Assembly (NCBI GenBank): GCA_947458545.1
Contig: CANGYH010000001.1
Span: 1,116,001-1,180,000, forward strand
Length of the DNA: 64,000 nt
Reading direction: 5' to 3'
Origin: Cytophagaceae bacterium
Lineage (GTDB): Bacteria > Bacteroidota > Bacteroidia > Cytophagales > Flexibacteraceae
The notes under the pieces: model-generated
The model's input: only the letters and a program-made list of their open reading frames with translations
Databases searched by the model: none
Told to the model about the DNA's origin: nothing
Program-made: the position numbers and the translations under genes
Shown: positions 26,882-34,870 of the stretch, in pieces
Layout of the letters: the number at the start of each line of letters is the position of its first letter
How positions within the stretch are numbered: position 1 is the stretch's first letter

Positions 26882-27802
26882 TCAAAATTGACTAATCCCG
26901 ATAGTGAAAGTATCCTCGCCCATACGTTCGCACACCAAAGTACCCTCTTTGCAACCTTGGCCTTTATAAAACAAAGTCATATTGCTGAGAACCACAGACA
27001 GGGCACATCCATCCTTATCTGTATTAGGGCCTGAACAGGCATCAAATGTTACGGCACCAAACCGCCCTGCTGAGACCTGGGGAAGCGCCACCACTTGGGC
27101 ACGGCCCATGAAGCGCACCACCGCAAACACAAAACCCTCTGGAGCCTTCATTGACCCGTCTGGTTCAGGGCTAATTTTCGGCATCTGTATCCCAGCCGGG
27201 TACTGAGCCTCAATAAACTTTGACCACGCAGCCTGCGCACCCGGCACAGCAAACATCTCTGGCAGCGCAGCGTAAATGCCGCCCACCTCGTCAACGTCCT
27301 TCCTAGACATGGGCGTAACCTCAAACCTAGACCGCACAAAGCCACCCCTGGCCCAGGTTGACCTACCTGCAGCTAAGGTTATGGGGCTTTCCCAGCATTC
27401 TGGCCCGGCGCAGTAAGCAACGTTACCATTGATATCAGGCCAAGACGTAGGGCGCTCTCCTATACCGTTCAAGCATTTGCAAGCAACTCGAATCTTGTTG
27501 GGTGTTCCTTCGGCTACTCGTACCTCCCCATTTTCGAGAGCACCTACATAAATATAGTCGCTGGGGGCTGTTATCTCAATCTCCTGCTCAGAGACAGTAT
27601 CAACCTTAGAACCCTTTGGGATGAAAACATGCTGTGGTGCAGCAATGGAGGGCAAATCCCTTAGCAGGCCATGCATACCACTATCATCATTCAGGGAAAT
27701 GGCTGAATGCCGCTCCACAGGCAATACTTGCTGCTTGGCGCGGTGGCAGCCAAACATGCTTATCAGTGTCAGCACAAGGATATATAACAAGCCTTCCTTC
27801 AT
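26882..27802 (-). CDS. Hypothetical lipoprotein
   Basis: 306 residues from the ATG at 27802; the frame extends to a TTG at 27832, but that would bury the signal. Residues 1-19 are a lipoprotein signal with lipobox ISMFGC, so the protein should be anchored through Cys19. The mature part has several Cys pairs (VACKCLNGIGE, YCAGPECWE, CSGPNTDKDGC, GCKEGTLVCE) that suggest disulphide-bonded or metal-bound loops, and a GEVRVAEGTPNKI strand-rich middle. I do not recognise the family. It lies just past the terminator of the rpsL-rpsG-fusA-rpsJ operon; no -7 element was seen in the gap, so it may depend on leakage through that terminator or a promoter I cannot see. Confidence 0.65.
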   Translation of the reverse strand: MKEGLLYILVLTLISMFGCHRAKQQVLPVERHSAISLNDDSGMHGLLRDLPSIAAPQHVFIPKGSKVDTVSEQEIEITAPSDYIYVGALENGEVRVAEGTPNKIRVACKCLNGIGERPTSWPDINGNVAYCAGPECWESPITLAAGRSTWARGGFVRSRFEVTPMSRKDVDEVGGIYAALPEMFAVPGAQAAWSKFIEAQYPAGIQMPKISPEPDGSMKAPEGFVFAVVRFMGRAQVVALPQVSAGRFGAVTFDACSGPNTDKDGCALSVVLSNMTLFYKGQGCKEGTLVCERMGEDTFTIGISQF

Positions 27803-27830
27803 AAATTCTAAGGTAGGGTGCGTAGAGGAC

Positions 27831-27878
27831 AAAAAAAAACACCCGCCGAAAATGCAAGCATCTTCAGCGGGCGTGTTT
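27831..27878 (-). terminator. Terminator closing the rpsL-rpsG-fusA-rpsJ operon
   Basis: On the minus strand AACACGCCCGCTGAAGATGC pairs with GCATTTTCGGCGGGTGTT (a two-base bulge and G-U pairs) and runs into nine T (27839-27831). It sits 24 bases after the rpsJ stop and marks rpsJ as the last gene of this ribosomal operon. Confidence 0.85.
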
Positions 27879-27901
27879 AAGATTGGGCCAACTTCCCCTT
27901 A

Positions 27902-28207
27902 TCAGACCTTGATCTCAACAGCGACGCCGCTGGGGAGCTCAAGCTTCATGAGGGCATCTACGGTGCGGGCGGTAGAGCTGTAGATGTCTACCAAACGCTT
28001 GTAGGTGCAGAGCTGGAACTGCTCCCGGCTCTTCTTGTTCACGTGCGGCGAGCGCAGCACGGTGTACTTCTCAACCTCGGTCGGCAAAGGAATCGGACCG
28101 CTGACGACAGCGCCGGTTGCCTTTACGGCCTTTACGATTTTCTCACTGCTCTTGTCAACCAGGTTGTGGTCGAAAGACTTGAGTTTGATGCGGATTTTCT
28201 GATTCAT
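27902..28207 (-). CDS. rpsJ: 30S ribosomal protein S10
   Basis: 101 residues, the normal size. It starts [20 protein letters not shown] and has [20 protein letters not shown] with the conserved [11 protein letters not shown] block. S10 is a head-domain protein of the 30S subunit and, as NusE, partners NusB in antitermination. It is the last gene of rpsL-rpsG-fusA-rpsJ, 24 bases after fusA, and a strong terminator follows. In most bacteria rplC would come next; here rplC lies 34 kb away. Confidence 0.97.
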   Translation of the reverse strand: MNQKIRIKLKSFDHNLVDKSSEKIVKAVKATGAVVSGPIPLPTEVEKYTVLRSPHVNKKSREQFQLCTYKRLVDIYSSTARTVDALMKLELPSGVAVEIKV

Positions 28208-28231
28208 CGTATGAGTTGGAGCGCTAGTCGT

Positions 28232-30349
28232 TTAAGCGTTCACGGTGCCACGGGCCTTGGCAACCACTTGGTCGGCCAAGTTTTGGGGCAAAATTTCGTA
28301 GTGAGAGAAAGTTAGGTTGGCAGTTGCGCGGCCAGAAGACATGGTGCGAAGGTCGGTTACATAACCGAAAAGTTCTGACAGCGGCACGTCGGCTTTGATA
28401 ACCTGCGAGCCAGCCTTAGAGTCCATGCCCTTCATCACACCCCGGCGGCGGTTCAGGTCGCCGGTGATGGGGCCGGTGTACTCCTCGGGCGTCAGTACCT
28501 CTACAGACATGATGGGCTCCATAAGCTTGGGTCCGCATTGGCGGCCGGCTTCTTTGTAGCCCAGGCGCCCAGCCATCTCGAAAGACAGGCCGTCAGAGTC
28601 CACATCGTGGTAAGAACCGTGGAACAAGCGCACTTTCAGCGAATCTACAGGGTAGCCGCCGAGTACACCGTTCTTCATGGCCTCTTCAAAGCCCTTCTGT
28701 ACCGGGGAGATGAACTCGCGGGGGATTACACCACCTACGATGTCGTTTACAAACTGCAGGCCAGGCTGCACCACACCGTTCTCGTCTGCGTCGCGCGGAC
28801 CCATCTCGAACACGATGTCGGCAAATTTACCGCGGCCACCGGTCTGCTTTTTGTACACCTCGCGGTGCTCGGCGTTTTTGGTGAACACCTCTTTGTAAGC
28901 CACCTGGGGCGCACCTTGGTTCACCTCAACGTTAAACTCGCGGCGCATACGGTCGATGATAATCTCCAGGTGGAGCTCACCCATACCGCGGATGATGGTC
29001 TGGCCAGTCTCCTCGTTAGACTCTACGCGGAGGGTAGGATCTTCTTCAATGAGCTTGCCGATGGCCTTAGAGAAGTTGTCCTGGTCGGCAGACTTCTTCG
29101 GCTCGATGGCGTAACCGATAACAGGATCGGGGAACACCATAGACTCGAGTACGATAGGGTTCTTCTCATCAGAGAGCGTGTCGCCCGTCTTGATGTCTTT
29201 GAAGCCCACCACAGCCGCGATGTCGCCAGCCTCCAGACGCTCGATCTGGTTTTGCTTGTTGGCGTGCATCTGGAAGATGCGCGAGATACGCTCCTTGTTG
29301 CCAGAGCGGTTGTTGAGGATGTAAGAGCCAGACTCCAACGTGCCAGAGTATGCACGTACGAAGCACAGACGGCCTACATAAGGATCCGTAGCAATCTTGA
29401 ATGCCAGCGCCGTGAAGGGCTCCTTGGCATCAGGCGTGCGGACGATCTCGTCGCCGGTGTTGGGGTTGGTACCCACGATGCTGTTTTTATCCAGTGGCGA
29501 CGGCATGAGGGCCATCACATAGTCCAGCATCGTTTGTACACCTTTGTTCTTGAAAGACGAGCCGCAAAGCATTGGCACGATCTTCATGGCGATGGTAGCC
29601 TGGCGCAGGGCCGCAAGAATCTCGTCTTCGCTGATCGAGTTAGGATCTTCGAAGTACTTCTCCATCAGGCTCTCGTCGAACTCGGCCACGGCCTCGAGCA
29701 GCTTCTCGCGGTACTCTTTAGCCTCGTCCATCATGTCCTCGGGGATGGGTACTACCTCATAGGTCATGCCCTTGTCGTGCTCGTTCCAGCGGATACCGCG
29801 GAAGTTCACCAGGTCAACTACGCCTTTGAACTCGTCTTCTGCACCGATGGGCAGCTGCAGAGGCACAGCATAAGAGCCGAGCATCTCTTTTACCTGCTTG
29901 CAAACGTTGAGGAAGTCTGCACCAGAGCGGTCCATCTTATTGACGAAGCCGATACGGGGTACAGAGTAGTTGTTGGCTAGGCGCCAGTTAGTTTCTGACT
30001 GAGGCTCTACGCCGTCTACGGCAGAGAACAAGAAAACCAGCCCATCGAGTACGCGCAGCGAGCGGTTTACCTCTACGGTAAAGTCCACGTGGCCGGGCGT
30101 ATCGATGATGTTGATGTGGTATTTCTGGTCGCGGTAGCTCCAGTTTACGGTGGTAGCGGCAGAGGTGATGGTGATACCACGCTCCTGCTCTTGCTCCATC
30201 CAGTCCATGGTGGCAGCGCCTTCGTGTACCTCGCCGATTTTGTGGTTTACACCGGCGTAGTAAAGGATACGCTCTGTGGTCGTGGTTTTACCTGCGTCGA
30301 TGTGCGCGGCAATACCAATGTTGCGGGTGAATCTGAGATCTCTTGCCAT
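28232..30349 (-). CDS. fusA: Elongation factor G
   Basis: GTPase that drives ribosomal translocation and, with RRF, recycling. The 705 residues show G1 [16 protein letters not shown] near 17-32, the switch [15 protein letters not shown] at about 140, then domains II-V including [18 protein letters not shown] and the C-terminal [20 protein letters not shown]. Length and all GTPase motifs are standard. It is read with rpsG (22 bases upstream) and rpsJ. A 480-codon open frame on the opposite strand is a codon-bias shadow. Confidence 0.97.
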   Translation of the reverse strand: MARDLRFTRNIGIAAHIDAGKTTTTERILYYAGVNHKIGEVHEGAATMDWMEQEQERGITITSAATTVNWSYRDQKYHINIIDTPGHVDFTVEVNRSLRVLDGLVFLFSAVDGVEPQSETNWRLANNYSVPRIGFVNKMDRSGADFLNVCKQVKEMLGSYAVPLQLPIGAEDEFKGVVDLVNFRGIRWNEHDKGMTYEVVPIPEDMMDEAKEYREKLLEAVAEFDESLMEKYFEDPNSISEDEILAALRQATIAMKIVPMLCGSSFKNKGVQTMLDYVMALMPSPLDKNSIVGTNPNTGDEIVRTPDAKEPFTALAFKIATDPYVGRLCFVRAYSGTLESGSYILNNRSGNKERISRIFQMHANKQNQIERLEAGDIAAVVGFKDIKTGDTLSDEKNPIVLESMVFPDPVIGYAIEPKKSADQDNFSKAIGKLIEEDPTLRVESNEETGQTIIRGMGELHLEIIIDRMRREFNVEVNQGAPQVAYKEVFTKNAEHREVYKKQTGGRGKFADIVFEMGPRDADENGVVQPGLQFVNDIVGGVIPREFISPVQKGFEEAMKNGVLGGYPVDSLKVRLFHGSYHDVDSDGLSFEMAGRLGYKEAGRQCGPKLMEPIMSVEVLTPEEYTGPITGDLNRRRGVMKGMDSKAGSQVIKADVPLSELFGYVTDLRTMSSGRATANLTFSHYEILPQNLADQVVAKARGTVNA

Positions 30350-30371
30350 GGGATTTGCCTAAGCCGAGGGC

Positions 30372-30839
30372 TTAGAAGCGGAAGTGAGCAAAGGCTTTGT
30401 TGGCCTCGGCCATGCGGTGGGTATCGTCTTTCTTTTTTACGGCGGCACCTTCGCCTTTGGCGGCGGCTACGATTTCACCGGCGAGGCGCTCGGTCATCGT
30501 TTTCTCGCCACGGCGGCGGGCATACATGATGAGCCACTTGATACCAAGCGCTTGCTTGCGCTCGGCACGTACCTCTGAAGGCACCTGGAAGGTAGCACCA
30601 CCTACGCGGCGGCTACGCACCTCTACCGAAGGAGAGATGTTGGCCAGGGCGCGCTTCCACACCTCGAGGCCTGCCTCGTTGGCGCGTTTTTCGGCCAGCT
30701 CAATAGCACCGTAGAAGATGTTGAAGGCAACTGACTTTTTGCCGTCGTACATCAAAGAGTTTACAAATTTGGTTACGAGCGTGTCGCGAAACTTGGGGTC
30801 TGGCAGCACGTAACGCTTTTTTGGCTTGGTCTTACGCAT
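30372..30839 (-). CDS. rpsG: 30S ribosomal protein S7
   Basis: 155 residues starting [29 protein letters not shown] and [21 protein letters not shown] are the conserved S7 blocks that bind 16S rRNA and organise the 30S head. The size is typical. It lies 52 bases after rpsL and 22 before fusA. S7 is the known translational repressor of the str operon in Escherichia coli; the 52-base rpsL-rpsG gap is short and I did not find a convincing copy of that target. Confidence 0.97.
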   Translation of the reverse strand: MRKTKPKKRYVLPDPKFRDTLVTKFVNSLMYDGKKSVAFNIFYGAIELAEKRANEAGLEVWKRALANISPSVEVRSRRVGGATFQVPSEVRAERKQALGIKWLIMYARRRGEKTMTERLAGEIVAAAKGEGAAVKKKDDTHRMAEANKAFAHFRF

Positions 30840-30891
30840 TTGTACGCTGAGTTCGTTTTACAGTGTCTTGTTTACTGCTATCAAAGGGAGC

Positions 30892-31299
30892 TTATTTCTT
30901 GCCTTTGGCAGGAGCGGCAGCCTGGCCGGGCTTCGGACGCTTGGCGCCGTACTTAGAGCGGGATTGCAGACGGCCTTTTACGCCAGCCGTATCTAGGGCG
31001 CCACGGATGATGTGGTAACGTACACCAGGCAAATCTTTCACACGGCCGCCGCGGATCAGCACGATGCTGTGCTCTTGCAGGTTGTGACCCTCGCCTGGGA
31101 TGTAGGCGTTCACCTCCTTAGAGTTGGTTAGGCGCACACGGGCCACTTTACGCATGGCCGAGTTGGGCTTTTTGGGCGTGGTGGTGTACACGCGGGTGCA
31201 TACACCCCGACGCTGGGGGCAAGAGTCCAGCGCAGGAGACTTTGACTTGTCGGTCAGTTTCTCCCGGCCATTGCGGACGAGCTGCTGAATGGTTGGCAT
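30892..31299 (-). CDS. rpsL: 30S ribosomal protein S12
   Basis: 135 residues. [40 protein letters not shown] and [20 protein letters not shown] are the decoding-centre segments, and [16 protein letters not shown] follows. The Lys corresponding to streptomycin position 43 is in [10 protein letters not shown], wild type as far as can be seen. The tail AAAPAKGKK is slightly long. First gene of the rpsL-rpsG-fusA-rpsJ transcript; no exact TAnnTTTG element was found upstream on its strand. Confidence 0.97.
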   Translation of the reverse strand: MPTIQQLVRNGREKLTDKSKSPALDSCPQRRGVCTRVYTTTPKKPNSAMRKVARVRLTNSKEVNAYIPGEGHNLQEHSIVLIRGGRVKDLPGVRYHIIRGALDTAGVKGRLQSRSKYGAKRPKPGQAAAPAKGKK

Positions 31300-31621
31300 T
31301 CTATAAGAGATTCCTTAAAAAAGACGCGTTGCGATGCAATCCCTGACGTGCGGAACTGCGCTGACTATCAAGCCTATCAGACACAAAGGGCACTTTTGGG
31401 CCTGCAAATGTCGGAAGAAAAACAGAAATAAGCAAACCGTCTCCGCATTTTACTTGATTATTAGTTGGTTAAGCTATGCTCGTTAGCAAACCTCACGAGA
31501 CCTCCAGCTAAAGACCAACCTATGTATCAACGTCTCTGTGTAAGCAACCAAACGTGCCCACAAAATTTCTGGCTGTGTAGTTTAGAATAATTCTAAATAG
31601 TTGCCAACTTTGCACCCGCAA
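31300..31621. other. 322-base divergent region between rpsL and the TonB receptor
   Basis: It must contain the rpsL promoter (minus strand), which I could not locate by consensus, and the receptor promoter with its palindromic operator at 31581-31597. The middle, about 31340-31570, is AT-richer than its surroundings and holds no frame or hairpin that I can support. Confidence 0.45.
31581..31612 (+). promoter_or_regulatory. Palindromic operator and promoter of the TonB receptor gene
   Basis: TTTAGAATAATTCTAAA (31581-31597) is a perfect 8-1-8 inverted repeat. CAACTTTG (31605-31612), a variant of the -7 TAnnTTTG, lies 9 bases before the ATG at 31622, and the palindrome covers the -33 zone. TTTAG-n-CTAAA palindromes resemble operators of DtxR/IdeR/MntR-type metal repressors. 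The location over the -33 zone of an iron-type receptor gene fits repression by metal; the regulator itself is not in the window. Confidence 0.6.
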
Positions 31622-34096
31622 ATGGGCAAGTTGATTTCTGCGCTGCTAGCAATCTGCGTAATGGGCCAGCGAACTTGGGCACAAACGCTCACGGGCCGTG
31701 TGGCCGACGCACAAGGCAACCCCTTACCAAATGCGCAGGTTATCTGCCTGCAGCAACCCGACGCAGGCACACAGACTGACGCTGCCGGCCGCTACAGGTT
31801 AGCACTGCCACCCCATCCGCAAGAGGTTGTGGCCGTAGCCTTGGGGTACAAAGCCCAGCGCATCAGGTTGAAGGATAATGATGGTCAGTTGAAGGTGGAC
31901 TTCAGCCTCGAGGCGCTTGAGAATTCGCTAGAAGCGGTTACTATAGAGACTGAGCGGCTGCGCAGCTTTGGCATAGGTCGCCTGGCCCAGGTGCAAGACT
32001 TTGGCCTTTACGAAGCCAAAAAGAGCGAGGTCATATCCCTCAAAGACATTACCGCCAACCAGGCTACCAACAACAGCCGCCAGATCTATGCCCGCGTACC
32101 CGGCCTCAACATCTGGGAGAGCGACCAAGCGGGCTTACAGTTGGGCATCGGTGGCCGGGGCCTCTCGCCCAACCGCACCAACAACTTCAACACCCGCCAA
32201 AACGGTTACGACATATCTGCCGATGCCCTAGGCTACCCCGAGAGCTACTACACCCCACCCCCCGAGGCCACCGAGCAAATCGAAATCGTCCGAGGTGCGG
32301 GTGCCTTGCAGTACGGTACCCAGTTCGGCGGTATGCTCAACTTCAAACTACTAGGGCCCGACACCAGCCGCAAGCTTGGGCTAGAAGTAAGGCAAACTTT
32401 GGGCAGTTGGGGCTTCAGCAACAGCCACATCGGGGCGCGGGGGCAGGTGGATAAGGTAGGCTATGCCGCCTTCTACCAGCATAAACGGACCGACGGCTGG
32501 CGGCCCAACAGCGCCTTCAGCTACCACATGGCCCGGGGGCTGGTAACCTATAAGGCAAGTACACGCTTGCAGTTAGGGGTAGAACACACCTTGATGCATT
32601 ACCTGGCCCAACAACCCGGCGGACTGACAGACCGCCAGTATCAGGCAGACCCTCGGCAAAGCCTGCGTACCCGCAACTGGTTCGCCGTTGACTGGCACCT
32701 GATGGCCGCCCATGCCGAGTATCGACTCTCGGATAATACAAAGGCCAACCTGCGGTTGTTTGGCCTGGTAGCCCGGCGGCAGGCCCTAGGCAACCTAGAC
32801 CCGGTTATCCGCATAGACTTCCCCAACACGCCCCGTAACCTGATAGACGGCCAGTTCCGCAATGTGGGTGCAGAGGCTCGGGTGGTGCACCAAGGCAAGG
32901 TGCTGGGCCGGGCTACTACCCTTTTGACGGGAGTGCGGCTGTATCAAGGGTTTGCTACGACGCAGCAGGGCCGGGCCGACAGCGGTACCAGCCCCACCTT
33001 CCGCTTTGCAGGCCCGCCCAGCCAGAGCGACTACCGCTTCCCCAGCTTCAACGCCGCCTGGTTTGCAGAGGCCGTCTGGGCCATCAACGAGCGCTGGTCT
33101 CTGGTGCCCGGCCTGCGGGCCGAGCGGATCGTAACCGAGAGCCAGGGCCGCTACACCGTAGAGCAGCGCAACGGTGCCGGCACCCTGCTGGCTCGCCAAG
33201 ACCGTACCGAGACCCTAGGCCGCCGCCGCAACCTTCTGCTGGCCGGGCTTGGCATTGGCTACAAACCGCTCCATGGCCGCTGGGAAGGCTATGCCAACTT
33301 CTGCCAAAACTACCGCGCCATCAACTTCAACGACATTCGCATAGACAACCCCAGCCTTCGGATAGACTCCAACATCCGAGACGAGCGGGGTTTCTCGGCA
33401 GACATTGGCATACGAAGCCGCAGCAAAGGACACTGGTTGCAGTACGACGTGTCGGCCTTCTGGCTGCAATACAATGCCCGCATAGGCACCATCGTCCGCA
33501 ACAACGAGCCGCCCCTGTTTGTGGAGTACCGCTACCGCTCCAACATCGGCGATGCCACCATCCGCGGGCTAGAAGGTTATGCAGAGGCAAATCTGCTTCG
33601 CGCCTGGCGGGCTTTACAAGGCCGCGAGGCTGCACCCCGGAAGGTGGGGTTGGCTGCCTTTGCCACGGCCAGCTATGTAGATGCCCGCTACACCCGCAGC
33701 CTACAACCCCGCCCCAACGATACCCTCGGGGTATATCAAGATCCTATCAAAGGCAAGGTGGTAGAGCTTGTGCCGGTCGTAATCGTTCGGGGCGGGCTCA
33801 CCGTGGGCAACCAACGCTGGCGCCTGGCCGTGCAGACGAGCTACGTGAGCGAGCAGTTTACAGATGCCAGCAACCAGCGCTTTAGCCCAACGGGTATTGT
33901 AGGTGTGTTGCCTGCCTACTCCGTGCTAGATGTTTCGGCACAGTACCGCATTAGCCGCCATTGGCGCATCGAGGCAAGTTGCAACAACCTGACCAACGCC
34001 CGATATGTAACCCGCCGTGCCGACAGCTACCCCGGCCCGGGCATCATTCCGGCCGATGCGCGGGCTTACTACGGTACCGTAGTCTTTATGTGGTAA
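31622..34096 (+). CDS. TonB-dependent outer-membrane receptor (FecA-like)
   Basis: Outer-membrane active transporter of 824 residues, probably for an iron chelate. A signal peptide (about 1-20, ending TWAQ) is followed by a carboxypeptidase-regulatory-like domain (TLTGRVADAQGNPLPNAQV, about 21-95), common in Bacteroidota receptors. A plug domain at about 110-240 includes RVPGLNIWESDQAG, GIGGRGLSPNR and EQIEIVRGAGALQYG, and a beta barrel ends in the aromatic GTVVFMW. The start is set at the ATG 31622; the longer frame would begin at TTG inside the promoter. The palindrome upstream suggests metal-dependent control, which supports iron as cargo, but haem, citrate or siderophore cannot be told apart. 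No SusD partner is present, so it is not a SusCD glycan system. One base separates its stop from the next opposing stop. Confidence 0.85.
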   Translation: MGKLISALLAICVMGQRTWAQTLTGRVADAQGNPLPNAQVICLQQPDAGTQTDAAGRYRLALPPHPQEVVAVALGYKAQRIRLKDNDGQLKVDFSLEALENSLEAVTIETERLRSFGIGRLAQVQDFGLYEAKKSEVISLKDITANQATNNSRQIYARVPGLNIWESDQAGLQLGIGGRGLSPNRTNNFNTRQNGYDISADALGYPESYYTPPPEATEQIEIVRGAGALQYGTQFGGMLNFKLLGPDTSRKLGLEVRQTLGSWGFSNSHIGARGQVDKVGYAAFYQHKRTDGWRPNSAFSYHMARGLVTYKASTRLQLGVEHTLMHYLAQQPGGLTDRQYQADPRQSLRTRNWFAVDWHLMAAHAEYRLSDNTKANLRLFGLVARRQALGNLDPVIRIDFPNTPRNLIDGQFRNVGAEARVVHQGKVLGRATTLLTGVRLYQGFATTQQGRADSGTSPTFRFAGPPSQSDYRFPSFNAAWFAEAVWAINERWSLVPGLRAERIVTESQGRYTVEQRNGAGTLLARQDRTETLGRRRNLLLAGLGIGYKPLHGRWEGYANFCQNYRAINFNDIRIDNPSLRIDSNIRDERGFSADIGIRSRSKGHWLQYDVSAFWLQYNARIGTIVRNNEPPLFVEYRYRSNIGDATIRGLEGYAEANLLRAWRALQGREAAPRKVGLAAFATASYVDARYTRSLQPRPNDTLGVYQDPIKGKVVELVPVVIVRGGLTVGNQRWRLAVQTSYVSEQFTDASNQRFSPTGIVGVLPAYSVLDVSAQYRISRHWRIEASCNNLTNARYVTRRADSYPGPGIIPADARAYYGTVVFMW

Positions 34097-34097
34097 G

Positions 34098-34745
34098 CTA
34101 TTGCGACTGCAACCAGGCCTGCGCTCGCTTCACCTGGTCAGGCGATATACCGTGCCCGTGGCCAGCCAGCAACCTGGCATGCACGTTTGCACCGGCAGCT
34201 CGCATCTCAGCTTCCGTTTCTAAAAACCGGGCGGCAGGGATGTGGCTGTCGTTGGCATCGCACTCCATCCAAACCGGCACATCGGCCCAGAGGCCTGGTG
34301 CGGGCCGAGGCCAGGTTTGTCCGGCAGGCCCAATCAGCCCGCCCGAGAAGGCGGAGACACCTCCAAAACGCAAATTTGCCGTGTAGGCATACTCCAGGGC
34401 CAGGCAGGCCCCTTGGCTAAAGCCTACCCAAATCAACTGCTCGGGACGTGCACCCATGCCCACCAGGCGCTGAGATAAATCTTTCAGTTGAGCCAGAGCC
34501 GCGCTCAGGTGCGGTTCGTTGGAGGCGCGGGGTGCCGTAAAGGCATACGGATACCAAGTACCCAATGATGAGTGCGGGGCCAGGGCGGCATCCTTCGAGC
34601 CCATCAAGGCCTGGCCCAACGGCAGAATGCTGGCCGCATCGGCACCGCGCCCGTGGATGCAGATGAAGATGCGCTGCGCCTGCACAGGGTCAGCACCCAG
34701 GTGCAAGGCGTCCAAGTCAGAGTGAAAAGTGGCAGTGGTAGCCAT
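34098..34745 (-). CDS. Phospholipase/carboxylesterase family alpha/beta hydrolase
   Basis: A 215-residue serine hydrolase. FICIHGRGADAASIL holds the HGRG oxyanion loop, WVGFSQGACLALEYA the nucleophile elbow (GFSQG, Ser about 121), WMECDANDSHIPAARF the Asp, and LLAGHGHGIS the His, all as in the LPL/carboxylesterase (YpfH-like) family that cleaves short acyl or thioester bonds. The frame can extend to a GTG at 34802 and add a membrane-like N-terminal stretch; the ATG at 34745 gives the family's usual size and is preferred, but a membrane-anchored form is possible. Substrate unknown. Confidence 0.75.
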   Translation of the reverse strand: MATTATFHSDLDALHLGADPVQAQRIFICIHGRGADAASILPLGQALMGSKDAALAPHSSLGTWYPYAFTAPRASNEPHLSAALAQLKDLSQRLVGMGARPEQLIWVGFSQGACLALEYAYTANLRFGGVSAFSGGLIGPAGQTWPRPAPGLWADVPVWMECDANDSHIPAARFLETEAEMRAAGANVHARLLAGHGHGISPDQVKRAQAWLQSQ

Positions 34746-34870
34746 AGCCAGCAGGTAGATAAGTAAGACCAACCCAATACAAATACTGCGCCTGCGGTCC
34801 ACATACGCCCAATTGTCAGGCCCAATCTGAACACAGGGCTAACAGCCAGGCGCTACCTTTACACCCCGAT

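Noticed and set aside
28538-29980. 480-codon open frame on the plus strand
   Set aside because: It is exactly antisense to fusA, has no recognisable domain and follows from GC-rich codon use in a conserved gene.
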